From contig NZ_JAFBFH010000014.1 of NCBI RefSeq assembly GCF_016909185.1, positions 1 through 64,000 on the forward strand: a stretch of DNA of 64,000 bases. The letters are read 5' to 3'. The notes under the pieces were generated by a model. The model had not been told where the DNA came from. It saw only the letters and a program-made list of their open reading frames with translations, and ran no database searches. Positions 32,349 through 40,556 of the stretch are shown here, one piece after another; within the stretch, counting starts at the first letter, position 1, and every line of letters begins with the position of its first letter. The DNA comes from Siminovitchia thermophila (lineage in GTDB: Bacteria; Bacillota; Bacilli; Bacillales; Bacillaceae_C). Made by a program: the position numbers and the translations under genes.

Positions 32349-32564
32349 ATGAATGGGTTACTTAGGCGATCTGCGAATTTAAAAACTCCTTTAGCTATTA
32401 TCTACATAAATAAATCAAATCATATATCACAGCGTATTATAAGGGTGCTAAAAGTCGAGGACTCGTTAATCAAAGCTTACTGTTACACAAAGAAACAAAT
32501 TCGCACTTTTAGACTCGATAACATACTATCCGTAGATGTATTACGCAAAAGGATGGGAGCATGA
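32349..32564 (+). CDS. small WYL-like protein
   Basis: A 71-residue protein. The core IIYINKSNHISQRIIRVLKV, then KAYCYTKKQIRTFRLDNILSV, fits a minimal WYL domain, a ligand- or nucleic-acid-sensing fold often found in regulators. It is the first gene of the uvrX operon, its stop overlaps the polymerase start by 4 nt, and it has GGAGGGAA upstream. A role in SOS-linked control is plausible but unproven. Confidence 0.6.
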   Translation: MNGLLRRSANLKTPLAIIYINKSNHISQRIIRVLKVEDSLIKAYCYTKKQIRTFRLDNILSVDVLRKRMGA

Positions 32565-33793
32565 TGCAAGATAAGATAATATTCTTGGTCGATATGCAGA
32601 GCTTTTATGCTTCTGTAGAAAAAGTTAGAGATGCAACCTTACAGGATAAGCCTGTGATTGTGGCGGGAGATCCTGAACGCAGGAGTGGGATTGTTCTAGC
32701 TGCGTGTCCATTAGCAAAAAAATATGGGATAACTACTGCCGAGACGTTGGGTTCTGCGAAGCTTAAATGTCCACATGTTGAAGTAGTGCGTCCACGAATG
32801 CAGTTATACATTGATGTATCAATCCAAATTAGCAAAATCATGGAACAATTTACAGATTTGGTAGAGCCTTTTAGCATAGATGAACAGTTTATGGATGTCA
32901 CACATAGTCAGAAACTATTCGGTAATCAATATGAAATCGCTAGAAAAGTACAAGAAAAGATTATGGAAGACACTGGTGTCTATGCAAGAGTGGGGATTGG
33001 CCCCAATAAAATCCTCGCAAAAATGGCATGTGATAATTTTTCAAAGAAAAATAAGGAAGGAATTTTTCGGTTAGATCATAGTAATATCGACCAACTTTGG
33101 AAAATGCCAATCGGTAATATGTTTGGTGTGGGTAATAAAATGGAACGTCATTTGAAAGGAATGGGTATTTATACGATTGGTGGTCTAGCAAGATTTCCAG
33201 TTGATCAGCTTAAAAAGCGTTGGGGGATTAATGGAGAGGTTTTATGGCAAACAGCAAATGGCATTGATCATTCACCTGTTACCGTTAAAACTCACAATCA
33301 ACAAAAAGCAATAGGGCATCATATGACTTTGCCTAGAGATTACACTAATATGGATGAGATAAAAATAGTTCTATTAGAATTATGTACGGAAGTAGCAAGA
33401 AGATGCAGGAAAAAGGGATACATGGGTGTTACAGTATCATGTGGAGTGCGTGGGGCAAGTTTTGATTTCCCGACAGGATTTCATCGCCAAACAACTTTAC
33501 CAGTGGCTTCTAATTACGATTTAGATATTTTTAATGCAGCATTTCAATTACTAAAGCAATTTTGGGATAAACAACCGATCAGGAGTCTAGGTGTTTCGTT
33601 ATCTAACCTACAACCATCAAATATTTACCAAATTGATTTGTTTGATAACTATTTACAAAAAGAAAAGCTAAATTCAGTATTTGATTTCGTTTGGGGTAAG
33701 TATGGTCGTACTGCACTATACAGAGCTTCGTCATTAACTAAAGCAGGTCAAGCATCTGAAAGAGCCGTTAAAATAGGAGGGCATTATAAATGA
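32561..33793 (+). CDS. uvrX: Y-family DNA polymerase (UvrX/UmuC-like)
   Basis: A 410-residue translesion polymerase. The catalytic palm shows FLVDMQSFYASVEK (first Asp), then FSIDEQFMDVTH (the Asp-Glu pair). The helix-hairpin-helix region GVGNKMERHLKGMGI, then IGGLARFP, and a C-terminal little-finger domain follow. It copies past damaged bases. Length fits UvrX of SPbeta and related plasmids. It overlaps the genes on both sides by 4 nt, so the three products are translationally coupled and under the LexA-like box at 32295. Confidence 0.93.
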   Translation: MMQDKIIFLVDMQSFYASVEKVRDATLQDKPVIVAGDPERRSGIVLAACPLAKKYGITTAETLGSAKLKCPHVEVVRPRMQLYIDVSIQISKIMEQFTDLVEPFSIDEQFMDVTHSQKLFGNQYEIARKVQEKIMEDTGVYARVGIGPNKILAKMACDNFSKKNKEGIFRLDHSNIDQLWKMPIGNMFGVGNKMERHLKGMGIYTIGGLARFPVDQLKKRWGINGEVLWQTANGIDHSPVTVKTHNQQKAIGHHMTLPRDYTNMDEIKIVLLELCTEVARRCRKKGYMGVTVSCGVRGASFDFPTGFHRQTTLPVASNYDLDIFNAAFQLLKQFWDKQPIRSLGVSLSNLQPSNIYQIDLFDNYLQKEKLNSVFDFVWGKYGRTALYRASSLTKAGQASERAVKIGGHYK

Positions 33794-34134
33794 GGATCAG
33801 CAAGCTAACTCCAGGACTTAATTTAAGATGGGAATCAAGCCGAATGATGCTTCCAGAACATAAGGAGCAGATTATTTCTCATAACAACAGTAAAAAATTG
33901 ATAAGTAAGCCAATTTTGGATGAACAGAAATGGATAGAAATAAATGATTTATTGACAATCGCTATTGAAGATTATGTTCCTGTACATTTATCTGTATATA
34001 ATGCCGGAAGTATCACTGAAAAGAATTGCCATATTAATAAATTTGACATCATCAATAAGAAGTTACACATAACAACTAATGATGATATTGAACAAATTCC
34101 GATAGAAAATATTACTGATGTAAAATTATCATAA
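33790..34134 (+). CDS. YolD-like protein
   Basis: A 114-residue protein with the YolD signature LRWESSRMMLPEHKE near residues 13-27, followed by a beta-rich region. YolD-like proteins are routinely encoded next to uvrX and are thought to regulate or bind the Y-family polymerase. The start overlaps the uvrX stop (ATGA). Confidence 0.85.
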   Translation: MRISKLTPGLNLRWESSRMMLPEHKEQIISHNNSKKLISKPILDEQKWIEINDLLTIAIEDYVPVHLSVYNAGSITEKNCHINKFDIINKKLHITTNDDIEQIPIENITDVKLS

Positions 34135-34160
34135 CTAATTACTTTTATGTACTTGTGGAG

Positions 34161-34982
34161 TTATGATACCCACTCCACAAAACTCGGAATTCTAAGTAAT
34201 CCCTTACTGGTATAATTGCGAAATTTAACTTTAGCTTTGATTTTGGTGTTGAGATAGATAAATTTATCGCTTTCACTTGAAATGAAATCACGGTAGACGG
34301 AGTAAAATTCTTTTCTATTGGGAGTCGGCATGAACTCCATTAAACCTGCGTAATTGCCATTTTCATAATTTAATAGCAGCCCGAATTTATCTTTACGCAG
34401 ACCTGTAATGTATACATACTCATATTTGTAGTGAACGACTTTTAGCCAGTCGTTAGAGCGCTTATTGATTTGATATTTAGAGGTAGCAGCTTTAAGAACT
34501 ACACCTTCTAAATCGTGATTTTTAACCTGATCAAAGTAAGCAACTCCATTCCCGAAAAGCCATTTAACTTTTGTAAGTAATCCATCGTCTTCAGGAATGA
34601 TTTGTTCAAGAATCTCTTTACGATCCAGCAGCGTACAAGTTAGTTTTCTATTTGAACAGTAAATAATATCAAATACGCAAAACGTTATCTGGTGAAGAGA
34701 TTTTTTAGATTTAAAGCGTTGCATTACAGCTTCAAAGTCAGGTTTTCCTTGCTCGTCAGTTACGATGATTTCACCATCCAAGATTGTTCCGTCCGGGATT
34801 GGTAAATCTATTAATTCAGGAAACAATGACGTAATTTCGTTGTTGTGGCGGGTGTAGATTTTGACATTGTTGTTGAACTTAGTCCAAATACATCTAAATC
34901 CATCAAGTTTTAATTCTGTTATCCAAGACTCATCATCAAAAGGCTGTTCTATAGTATGCAGCAACATTGGAGATACAAACAT
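34161..34982 (-). CDS. ATP-dependent DNA ligase
   Basis: A 273-residue ligase similar in size to LigB of SPbeta. The nucleotidyltransferase domain has the adenylation motif ELKLDGFRC (Lys active site, KxDG), the motif III-like LDGEIIV, and a DLEGVVLKAA motif IV. The C-terminal domain is an OB-fold. It seals nicks using ATP. The ATG at 34982 has AGAGGTGA upstream on the minus strand. The frame runs 30 codons further without a better start. It converges on the uvrX operon. Confidence 0.88.
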   Translation of the reverse strand: MFVSPMLLHTIEQPFDDESWITELKLDGFRCIWTKFNNNVKIYTRHNNEITSLFPELIDLPIPDGTILDGEIIVTDEQGKPDFEAVMQRFKSKKSLHQITFCVFDIIYCSNRKLTCTLLDRKEILEQIIPEDDGLLTKVKWLFGNGVAYFDQVKNHDLEGVVLKAATSKYQINKRSNDWLKVVHYKYEYVYITGLRKDKFGLLLNYENGNYAGLMEFMPTPNRKEFYSVYRDFISSESDKFIYLNTKIKAKVKFRNYTSKGLLRIPSFVEWVS

Positions 34983-35190
34983 ATTATCACCTCTAAGTAA
35001 TTTTAACATGATGAAATGAGACGTAATACGGTTTAGTCGTTGGTAAGTATTTGAAAAGTTTTTATGTCGCATTAAAAAAGAAGGAGCTGTTCAGGCAGAG
35101 CGTGAAAGTCAATTATTGTATGGAAGATTAATAATATGAAACTCGTTTAGAAACACAGTTGAATTATTTTCAAGAGTGTTTTTTATGTTG
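34983..35190. other. intergenic region leading into the second promoter-cassette zone
   Basis: Contains the promoter of the ligase on the minus strand (not resolved), and near 35153-35187 the stem AACACAGTTGAATT...TTTTCAAGAGTGTTTTTTATG, which is the terminator of the cassette type that precedes site 5. Confidence 0.4.
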
Positions 35191-35217
35191 GGAACTTAAT
35201 TTATAGAAAGGCGTCCT
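35191..35217 (+). promoter_or_regulatory. GGAAC-type promoter motif, site 5
   Basis: GGAAC-N16-CGTCCT, 55 nt before the gene at 35272, just after the GAGTGTTTTTT terminator tail. Downstream GTTGTATATAAGACAAA is shared with site 7. Confidence 0.65.
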
Positions 35218-35271
35218 GTTGTATATAAGACAAATTATGTAAAGTTACTAAATGATAAGAAAGAGGGAGAT

Positions 35272-35607
35272 GTGTTGAATATTCAAGAAGCAAAAACAGT
35301 TATTCAAGCAGGCTTCGCTTGGGGAAATTGGACAGATTATCAAAAAGAAGCGTTTAAAATTGCCTGGGGATGTATGACGAAATGTCAACAAAAAGAAGCT
35401 AAATCAGAAGGGCTGATTAGTTCTCTAAGAAGATACCATCAGATTAACGTATATACAGTAAGTGAAAATTGGTGTATACAACTTTTTGATTTAGATGTCG
35501 ACACAAATGACATTGAAGCGAGTTGTATTTACGAAGATCAAAATAAAGATCTTGATAACCTTCTTATTGAAGCAATCGAATGGGTCAACAGAAATAGAGA
35601 AATATAA
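35272..35607 (+). CDS. hypothetical protein
   Basis: A 111-residue protein of unknown family with a Trp/Tyr-rich N-terminus (GFAWGNWTDYQKEAFKIAW) and an acidic C-terminus. The start is GTG 35272 or the adjacent TTG 35275, behind AGAGGGAG. It is the first gene of the site 5 cassette. Confidence 0.6.
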   Translation: MLNIQEAKTVIQAGFAWGNWTDYQKEAFKIAWGCMTKCQQKEAKSEGLISSLRRYHQINVYTVSENWCIQLFDLDVDTNDIEASCIYEDQNKDLDNLLIEAIEWVNRNREI

Positions 35608-35660
35608 AAAATCCATGATTCACATAACGATCAAACTATGAAACAAGGAGGATAAAGATA

Positions 35661-36017
35661 ATGGCATATGACATTTCATTATATAAAGTTCCGAATGATT
35701 TAAAAGAGCAAGATATTAATGAAGATATATTATTTGATATTGTACATGAAGATATTGAAAACGAGAATTATCTACTAGCATATACCAATTTTTCTATGGG
35801 AAATCCTAAAGGCGTAGATTTCGCGGAAGTATTTGACATTATTTTAACTAACAATGATTACTTTAAAATCTATAAAATGAACGATTACCATAGAGCAAAA
35901 AGTAAATTAGAAACATTGGAACTAGATGATCTAATGTTAGAACGGATAAACAAGTTTCTTAATGTCATAAAGCATGAATTGAATAATGGTGAAATAATCT
36001 TTTTTTGTTGTGATTAG
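35661..36017 (+). CDS. hypothetical protein
   Basis: A 118-residue acidic helical protein ending FFCCD. AAGGAGG lies 9 nt before the ATG. The family is unknown. It appears to share transcription with the gene at 35272, because no terminator lies between. Confidence 0.6.
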   Translation: MAYDISLYKVPNDLKEQDINEDILFDIVHEDIENENYLLAYTNFSMGNPKGVDFAEVFDIILTNNDYFKIYKMNDYHRAKSKLETLELDDLMLERINKFLNVIKHELNNGEIIFFCCD

Positions 36018-36058
36018 TTAAGGGTAGACACAAAAAGCGAAATAAGGGGGGATATATT

Positions 36059-36370
36059 TTGAAGGAAAATCTGAAAGAATATGCTGCTAAAGAAAGAGTA
36101 AAGCTGTTGGAAGCTGGAGTAATTGTCGGGGATATTCCTGAAGGGCATTTAATATACAAGGCAACGTACAAGTATCTATCGCCCCCTCCTGAAAAGAAAA
36201 CTTTTACTGGAAATATGGTCGTGCAGGTGTGGCACGAAGCTTCTGTCGAACAATTAATTAAAGACCGTCTTTACACGGAGCGAGGATGGAACAAAGGTTG
36301 GATTTTTGTCGATTCAATTCAATTTATAGGTGAAATGGACATACAGGAAAAGGATTTTAAAGTGGATTAG
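36059..36370 (+). CDS. hypothetical protein
   Basis: A 103-residue protein of alpha/beta composition. The start TTG 36059 has GGGGGG about 10 nt upstream. The first 22 residues are a basic helix, and the rest may form a small nucleic-acid-binding fold. The family is not recognised. Confidence 0.55.
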   Translation: MKENLKEYAAKERVKLLEAGVIVGDIPEGHLIYKATYKYLSPPPEKKTFTGNMVVQVWHEASVEQLIKDRLYTERGWNKGWIFVDSIQFIGEMDIQEKDFKVD

Positions 36371-36435
36371 CCACGTAACATAACGAATCTGTTATCCAGT
36401 AGACAAATATTGTTCAGAAAGGAGATTTAAGGAAA

Positions 36436-36723
36436 ATGAGTGTTAATGATTGGGTAATCACACAAAGATTAACGAAAGAAGAGTTGACCAAACGATTAAT
36501 GAATTTGCACAACCGTTTTGCAGGGAACACATATCGACATAAAAATGGCGGCACATATACGATTGAACATTTTAGTATTTTAAGCAGAGATGGTGGTGCG
36601 GAGATTGCGGTAAATTACGTTGAAACAAATGACGGTGTTATCGAATGTTATGTTCCACATACCCGGCCAGCTCGTGAATTTTTCGATGGACGTTTCACTT
36701 TGGTTTCAAGTAGTGGCGAGTAA
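36436..36723 (+). CDS. DUF1653-like small protein
   Basis: A 95-residue protein. TYRHKNGGTYTIEHFS near residue 31 and REFFDGRFTLV near the C-terminus follow the DUF1653 pattern, a small domain of unknown function. AAAGGAG lies 11 nt before the ATG. It is the last gene of the site 5 cassette. Confidence 0.55.
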   Translation: MSVNDWVITQRLTKEELTKRLMNLHNRFAGNTYRHKNGGTYTIEHFSILSRDGGAEIAVNYVETNDGVIECYVPHTRPAREFFDGRFTLVSSSGE

Positions 36724-36741
36724 TAAGATATTGATCAATAA

Positions 36742-36778
36742 AACACTCTCAAATTTGTTTTTTTGGAGTGTTTTTTTA
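36742..36778 (+). terminator. terminator of the site 5 cassette
   Basis: AAACACTC-loop-GGAGTGTTTTTTTA, directly before site 6. The same ACACTC/GAGTGT stem type ends the cassettes before sites 7 and 8. Confidence 0.75.
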
Positions 36779-36782
36779 TTTG

Positions 36783-36809
36783 GGAACCTAATCGGTGAAA
36801 GGGCGTCCT
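36783..36809 (+). promoter_or_regulatory. GGAAC-type promoter motif, site 6
   Basis: GGAAC-N16-CGTCCT, 46 nt before ATG 36855. The terminator tail GAGTGTTTTTTT lies immediately upstream. Confidence 0.65.
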
Positions 36810-36854
36810 GATACATATAAGTTACATTATGCTTAATAGAAAAGGAGAATGGAA

Positions 36855-37112
36855 ATGGCAAAATACGTTTTGACTTATACACCTGATGGAGAAGTAAAAA
36901 AAGAACTCACATACAAAGGGGAAACCTTCTCATACACGATGATTCCTGACGAGTTCGGAAAAACAGGAGACAACAAGTGTTTCGATATACAAGTATCCAA
37001 GAAATTCCCTGATGAACCGGGTGAAGTAATTGAAGCATTGGAAAATATTAGTTTTGCAGATGAAGATGAAATTGAAGAATGCTTGACGATCCTAACTGAT
37101 TACGAAGATTGA
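36855..37112 (+). CDS. small acidic hypothetical protein
   Basis: An 85-residue acidic protein (pI low, many Asp/Glu) with an N-terminal beta-hairpin-like part (KYVLTYTPDG). ATG 36855 has AAAGGAG 8 nt upstream. The family is unknown. Small acidic proteins on such elements can be DNA mimics, but nothing specific supports that. Confidence 0.55.
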   Translation: MAKYVLTYTPDGEVKKELTYKGETFSYTMIPDEFGKTGDNKCFDIQVSKKFPDEPGEVIEALENISFADEDEIEECLTILTDYED

Positions 37113-37192
37113 TACACATTTCGACTCATAAAACGCAGCAATCGTTGCTCTTTTTACAAAAAAAGTTGATAAGTAAAGAAAGGGGTAAAGAT

Positions 37193-37402
37193 ATGAAAGT
37201 ATTTGAAGCAATTTACAGTATGGGAGGAATTGCCACAGGTGGCTTTTTTAGATCGCTTGTTGTTGCTCATACACAAAAGAATGTAAGAGGACTACTTAAT
37301 GAGCAGCACGATGAGGATGTTTCAAATTTACGAATAGAGGAATCCGATATAGACGCATCAGTTTATCCGCATGAGCAGGTACTTACAACAATTTTTGCCT
37401 AA
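37193..37402 (+). CDS. small hypothetical protein
   Basis: A 69-residue protein, ATG 37193 behind GAAAGGGG. It starts with KVFEAIYSMGG and contains a Gly/Phe-rich stretch followed by an acidic region. No family is recognised. It belongs to the site 6 cassette. Confidence 0.55.
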   Translation: MKVFEAIYSMGGIATGGFFRSLVVAHTQKNVRGLLNEQHDEDVSNLRIEESDIDASVYPHEQVLTTIFA

Positions 37403-37464
37403 TTGTTATATAGTATGAACTAGTTTTGAAGCACTCTTGAACTTGTTTTCAGGAGTGTTTTTTG

Positions 37465-37491
37465 GGAACTTAATTGATGTAAAGGCGTCCT
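37465..37491 (+). promoter_or_regulatory. GGAAC-type promoter motif, site 7
   Basis: GGAAC-N16-CGTCCT, 42 nt before ATG 37534, after the stem GCACTCTTGAAC...GGAGTGTTTTTT. Confidence 0.65.
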
Positions 37492-37533
37492 GTTGCATAT
37501 AAGACAAATACTGTGAGCAAAAAGGAGATTTAA

Positions 37534-37776
37534 ATGTTAACTGTTGATGTTCATATAACAACTGTTGAAGGCATCAAGAGAACTGAACCATATGGTGAGC
37601 ATAATCGTTGTGACAATTGCGGAAAGCCTTTGAACAAAGCGAAAAACATAATAACTGGTGGACAACTATGTGAGGTTGAATGGGCCTGTTGTGGCGCTTG
37701 TCACGATGAAATGGTTGAAAAGGGATGTGCTTTTGAAGAGTTGGGGGATATGACGTATCGACAACAGAAATATTGA
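37534..37776 (+). CDS. zinc-ribbon-like small protein
   Basis: An 80-residue protein with CDNCG (near residue 26) and CCGACH (near 53), giving a CxxC...CxxC zinc site, with a further Cys at residue 46. AAAGGAG precedes the ATG. It is the first gene of the site 7 cassette. Family unknown. Confidence 0.6.
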   Translation: MLTVDVHITTVEGIKRTEPYGEHNRCDNCGKPLNKAKNIITGGQLCEVEWACCGACHDEMVEKGCAFEELGDMTYRQQKY

Positions 37777-37817
37777 ACAGTTCGATTATTAGGCCAAATA
37801 GAAAGGATGAAACTGTA

Positions 37818-38198
37818 TTGGAAAAAAGAATAATCGGTGATGGTATTTGTTTAACATGTAACAAACCTTCTCCGTTTTGGTGTTGTGATGATTGTCAAAA
37901 GAAAAAGGGTCGAGAGAAAATAAAAAACTATTTAAGACTGTTTTTTGAATCTATATTGATTTTCGCAATTATTACCCTGATTTGGCAGGGGTATGAAAAG
38001 GTCGTCATAGGAGAGGTGCAACCCGATTTTTTTGATACGGTTGTAGCAACTATATTGACATTCACAATTGTAGTTATACGGAAACAGGCTGAAAAAATCA
38101 AAAGACAACAAATTGAAATAGATGGATTTCATGAGAAAGCCAGAGAATTTCGTGATATAGTTCAAGTTTACCAAGCACAATGCCCATTTAAGGAATAA
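37818..38198 (+). CDS. zinc-ribbon membrane protein
   Basis: A 126-residue protein. The N-terminus carries CLTC...CCDDC, a zinc-ribbon pattern. Two transmembrane helices follow (about residues 41-60, FFESILIFAIITLIWQG, and about 72-90), then a charged helix. The start is TTG 37818 with AAAGGATG 11 nt upstream. It may tether a zinc-binding domain to the membrane. No family is recognised. Confidence 0.6.
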   Translation: MEKRIIGDGICLTCNKPSPFWCCDDCQKKKGREKIKNYLRLFFESILIFAIITLIWQGYEKVVIGEVQPDFFDTVVATILTFTIVVIRKQAEKIKRQQIEIDGFHEKAREFRDIVQVYQAQCPFKE

Positions 38199-38268
38199 CA
38201 AGAAAGTCTTGCTGGACAATTCGAAGATGAAACACTCTTGAAAGTTTATTCAAGGGTGTTTTTTGTTG

Positions 38269-38295
38269 GGAACTTATTTTACGGAAAGGCGTCCT
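38269..38295 (+). promoter_or_regulatory. GGAAC-type promoter motif, site 8
   Basis: GGAAC-N16-CGTCCT, 39 nt before GTG 38334, after the stem AACACTCTTGAA...TTCAAGGGTGTTTTTT. Confidence 0.65.
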
Positions 38296-38333
38296 GTTAC
38301 ATAGAAGAAAGAATATGTGAAGGAGGAAAAACT

Positions 38334-38675
38334 GTGGAAAAGAAAGAAGTGACAGTTTTTATAACCAAAGATGGAAGAAAATTCTTTACCGAGGAAGAGG
38401 CAAAAGGTCATGAAGAGAGACTTTCCATCACTAAGGCCTATAAGGTTAGCTACGGACCTGACTTGACTGAAACTGGACGTTTAAGCAAAATTGGCTACCT
38501 TATTGTTGAAGCAAGATGGAGCAATGAATTGTGGGCAGAAGACTGGCTTTATAGAAAATTCGGCAGCAGAATCGTTTTTGTTCAAGGTGTTTCACCCACT
38601 GTAAATTGGTCGTTTCAAAGGATTGGTTTAGAAGAAGTCAATTACAGTGAGCTGTTGGGCAATATAAGAAAATAA
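38334..38675 (+). CDS. hypothetical protein
   Basis: A 113-residue basic protein. The start GTG 38334 has AAGGAGG 9 nt upstream. The N-terminus (VTVFITKDGRKFFTEEEA) resembles the start of small phage proteins that read 'DGK-F-EEA'. A Trp-rich part follows (ARWSNELWAEDWLYRK). The family is not certain. Confidence 0.55.
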   Translation: MEKKEVTVFITKDGRKFFTEEEAKGHEERLSITKAYKVSYGPDLTETGRLSKIGYLIVEARWSNELWAEDWLYRKFGSRIVFVQGVSPTVNWSFQRIGLEEVNYSELLGNIRK

Positions 38676-38717
38676 GGTCACATTCCGGATATTAGGCGCA
38701 ATAGAAAGGATGATTAG

Positions 38718-39251
38718 ATGACTAGGATTATTAATTGTGATCGTTGTAGATTACTAGGCTTTTCGGGATTACAGATGATTTGTAAAAAAGGTAAAAGAAA
38801 TTTTGAAGCCATTCCTGATGAGAATTTAGATGAAGAATTAGCAAAGCAGATTGATTGTGATGAATTTATATCAAAATATATTGAATATCCATTAGAAATA
38901 AGCGGAATAAAACAACCTGACAATATAGGTATAAGAACAGATTCCTTTTCTGCCGAATGCGGACAACTGGTAAAGGTAAGACCCGTAAATGAAAAGTATG
39001 GAAACAAAACGTATTTAGGAATCTACTTAGGTGATGCTGATATTGGTCTACAAATTTCTCATAATCGGACTACTAAAGAGTTAGCGATCCATCGTCATTA
39101 TAATCCAGCCATATTTGTTCCTGAACTAAAAGAAATAATTTACGGAGCAGGCAGTTGGTGGGGGAAAATTAATTCAGAAGAAGAATTGAAGGAAATAAGT
39201 GATAACGATATTGATAATGTCTGGTATGTGAAGTTATTGAAGGGGGAGTAA
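38718..39251 (+). CDS. hypothetical protein with N-terminal cysteine motif
   Basis: A 177-residue protein. Residues 7-22 carry C-D-R-C...C, a possible metal site, and the C-terminal half is beta-rich with aromatic residues (GAGSWWGKINSEEEL). GAAAGGATG precedes the ATG. It ends the second promoter-cassette zone before leader C. The family is unknown. Confidence 0.6.
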   Translation: MTRIINCDRCRLLGFSGLQMICKKGKRNFEAIPDENLDEELAKQIDCDEFISKYIEYPLEISGIKQPDNIGIRTDSFSAECGQLVKVRPVNEKYGNKTYLGIYLGDADIGLQISHNRTTKELAIHRHYNPAIFVPELKEIIYGAGSWWGKINSEEELKEISDNDIDNVWYVKLLKGE

Positions 39252-39286
39252 TAATAAAAAAACACGCCTTATTGATTCAATTTCCC

Positions 39287-39315
39287 TTGTATTCAAACTG
39301 TGTATTTGTTACACT
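39287..39315 (+). promoter_or_regulatory. sigma-A promoter of leader C
   Basis: TTGTAT (39287-39292), 17 nt, TACACT (39310-39315), with TGT before the -10. The spacing and extended -10 match leaders A and B. Confidence 0.75.
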
Positions 39316-39560
39316 GTATGTATACAATTATCATTAAGCTACTCGTTTTGTAGAAGTCGTCACACCTTTGTTATTTTTAAAAAAGGAGATTCGACACAAA
39401 TTTTTTCGCCTTTGTATTCTTCCAAAAAAGAAATGGAAGGCGGACTCTTAGTGAGTGGGAATTGCATTTTTGCAAACTAAATAAGTTTTGATATTTTCGC
39501 GTTTCGGCGCGTCAATATATAAAAAGTCGATTGTTTCCTTCGGGATTCATCGGCTTTTTT
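39316..39560 (+). ncRNA. structured leader RNA, copy C
   Basis: The third copy of the leader described at 4543. The outer stem is AGTCGTC/GGC-g-GACT, the conserved block is GGAGATTCGACACAAA (about 39385), the next stem CGCCTT...TTCTTCC/GGAAGGCG, then AATTGCA...GCA, the small hairpin CGCG-tttcg-GCGCG with TCAATATATA, and the terminal hairpin GTCGAT/ATCGGC with T6. The base changes against copies A and B keep pairing. It heads the block 39653-45200. Confidence 0.7.
39525..39560 (+). terminator. terminator or attenuator hairpin ending leader C
   Basis: GTCGAT...TCC-TTCG-GGA...ATCGGC then TTTTTT; equivalent to the terminal hairpins of leaders A and B. Confidence 0.75.
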
Positions 39561-39591
39561 GTGTTTTCAAAATTCATGAAAGGAGGATAGG

Positions 39592-39618
39592 CCCTCTGTA
39601 TGCAGTTTATACAGAGGG
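39592..39618 (+). repeat. perfect 10-bp stem inside the leader-peptide region
   Basis: CCCTCTGTAT-gcagttt-ATACAGAGGG, just after the AGGAGG ribosome site at 39581. It can sequester the ATG at 39600. Confidence 0.75.
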
Positions 39619-39656
39619 GTCTTCCTTCTGTGTTGCATATACGGCGAACAAAATGA
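39600..39656 (+). CDS. 18-residue leader peptide candidate
   Basis: ATG 39600 begins an 18-codon frame (MQFIQRGLPSVLHIRRTK) that ends at TGA 39654-39656 and overlaps the ATG (39653) of the next gene by ATGA. AGGAGG lies 13 nt upstream, and the start lies in a 10-bp stem. The next gene has no ribosome site of its own. Translational coupling would make its expression depend on this peptide. Confidence 0.45.
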   Translation: MQFIQRGLPSVLHIRRTK

Positions 39657-40090
39657 CGATTGAATGCAACAATCAGCATGAATGTAAACGAAAGCGTGAG
39701 CGATGGGAAGAATTGCAACAACGGTTCTGTCCTCTCGGTCAGAAGGAATTGGATCGGTTTCTGGAAAAAATCAAAAAAGGAAAGGCAAAAGTCGTTTTCG
39801 ACAAGCACTTTCAAAAAAGAAGTCTGGAACGATCCGTTTCGGAAATCGATGTGAAAGAAATCATTTCTTACGGTTGGGTGATCGAACGAAACAAGACAAC
39901 AAAGTCAAAATCCATAGTGTTGCTTGGATATGTGGGTCGTAATTTCCGCCCCCTCCATGTCGTTTTCGATATGGTAAGCGATGATCTTTGGGTGGTCGTT
40001 ACAGCATACAATCCGAAGTCACATGCATGGAAATGGAACGATCGATTCAACAAGCGGATATGCTTCTGCAATCCCGAAGACGTGGAATGA
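39653..40090 (+). CDS. DUF4258 protein, predicted toxin
   Basis: A 145-residue basic protein. Residues 50-140 match DUF4258: VFDKHFQKRSLERSVSEIDV, then IISYGWVIE, then RPLHVVFDM, then VVVTAYNP. DUF4258 genes often stand next to a YgiT-type zinc-finger gene as a toxin-antitoxin pair of the MqsR/MqsA or RelE type, and one follows 32 nt downstream. The ATG at 39653 lacks a Shine-Dalgarno site and overlaps the stop of the leader peptide at 39600. RNase activity is an inference from family. Confidence 0.7.
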   Translation: MTIECNNQHECKRKRERWEELQQRFCPLGQKELDRFLEKIKKGKAKVVFDKHFQKRSLERSVSEIDVKEIISYGWVIERNKTTKSKSIVLLGYVGRNFRPLHVVFDMVSDDLWVVVTAYNPKSHAWKWNDRFNKRICFCNPEDVE

Positions 40091-40122
40091 TGGGAAGAAA
40101 AACACAAAAGGAGAAGGTTTCA

Positions 40123-40524
40123 ATGACAGAAAAATACTTGGTCGTGCAACTAGATGAACGGGAAAAGACAATCGCAAAGCTAAAAGCAAGCCTGTATGCT
40201 CTCTCGATTGACGAAATGGTAAAGCAATCCGTCAACGACATGCAGGGAATTGTTCCTACTATTACTTGCTCTTATTGCAATGGACAAACAACCGTTACCC
40301 GTAAAAAACCGAAACAACACACCGAAATTGTTTGTGGCAAAGAACAGATAATCCAAATTATCAATTATCCTCAAAATTACTGTGATGTTTGTAATGCGGA
40401 ATATGATGATATGGATGTTTCTATTCATTTGAAGAAACTTATCAAGTTTGAAATTTTAAAATCCATTCGCTTAGAACAGCCACTACCGGAAGAACTCGAC
40501 TTTGAAGAGCTTCTGAAAATGTAA
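40123..40524 (+). CDS. YgiT-type zinc-finger protein, predicted antitoxin
   Basis: A 133-residue protein. CSYCNG (near residue 46) and YCDVCNAEY (near residue 85) form the two halves of a YgiT/MqsA-like zinc finger. An N-terminal charged helix precedes it, and the C-terminus is acidic and helical. MqsA normally carries a C-terminal DNA-binding domain, which I do not see here. AAGGAGAAGG lies 9 nt before the ATG. The pair with DUF4258 is likely a toxin-antitoxin system. Confidence 0.65.
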   Translation: MTEKYLVVQLDEREKTIAKLKASLYALSIDEMVKQSVNDMQGIVPTITCSYCNGQTTVTRKKPKQHTEIVCGKEQIIQIINYPQNYCDVCNAEYDDMDVSIHLKKLIKFEILKSIRLEQPLPEELDFEELLKM

Positions 40525-40556
40525 GCTGACTAATGCAAAGGTAAATAGGTTTGGTA

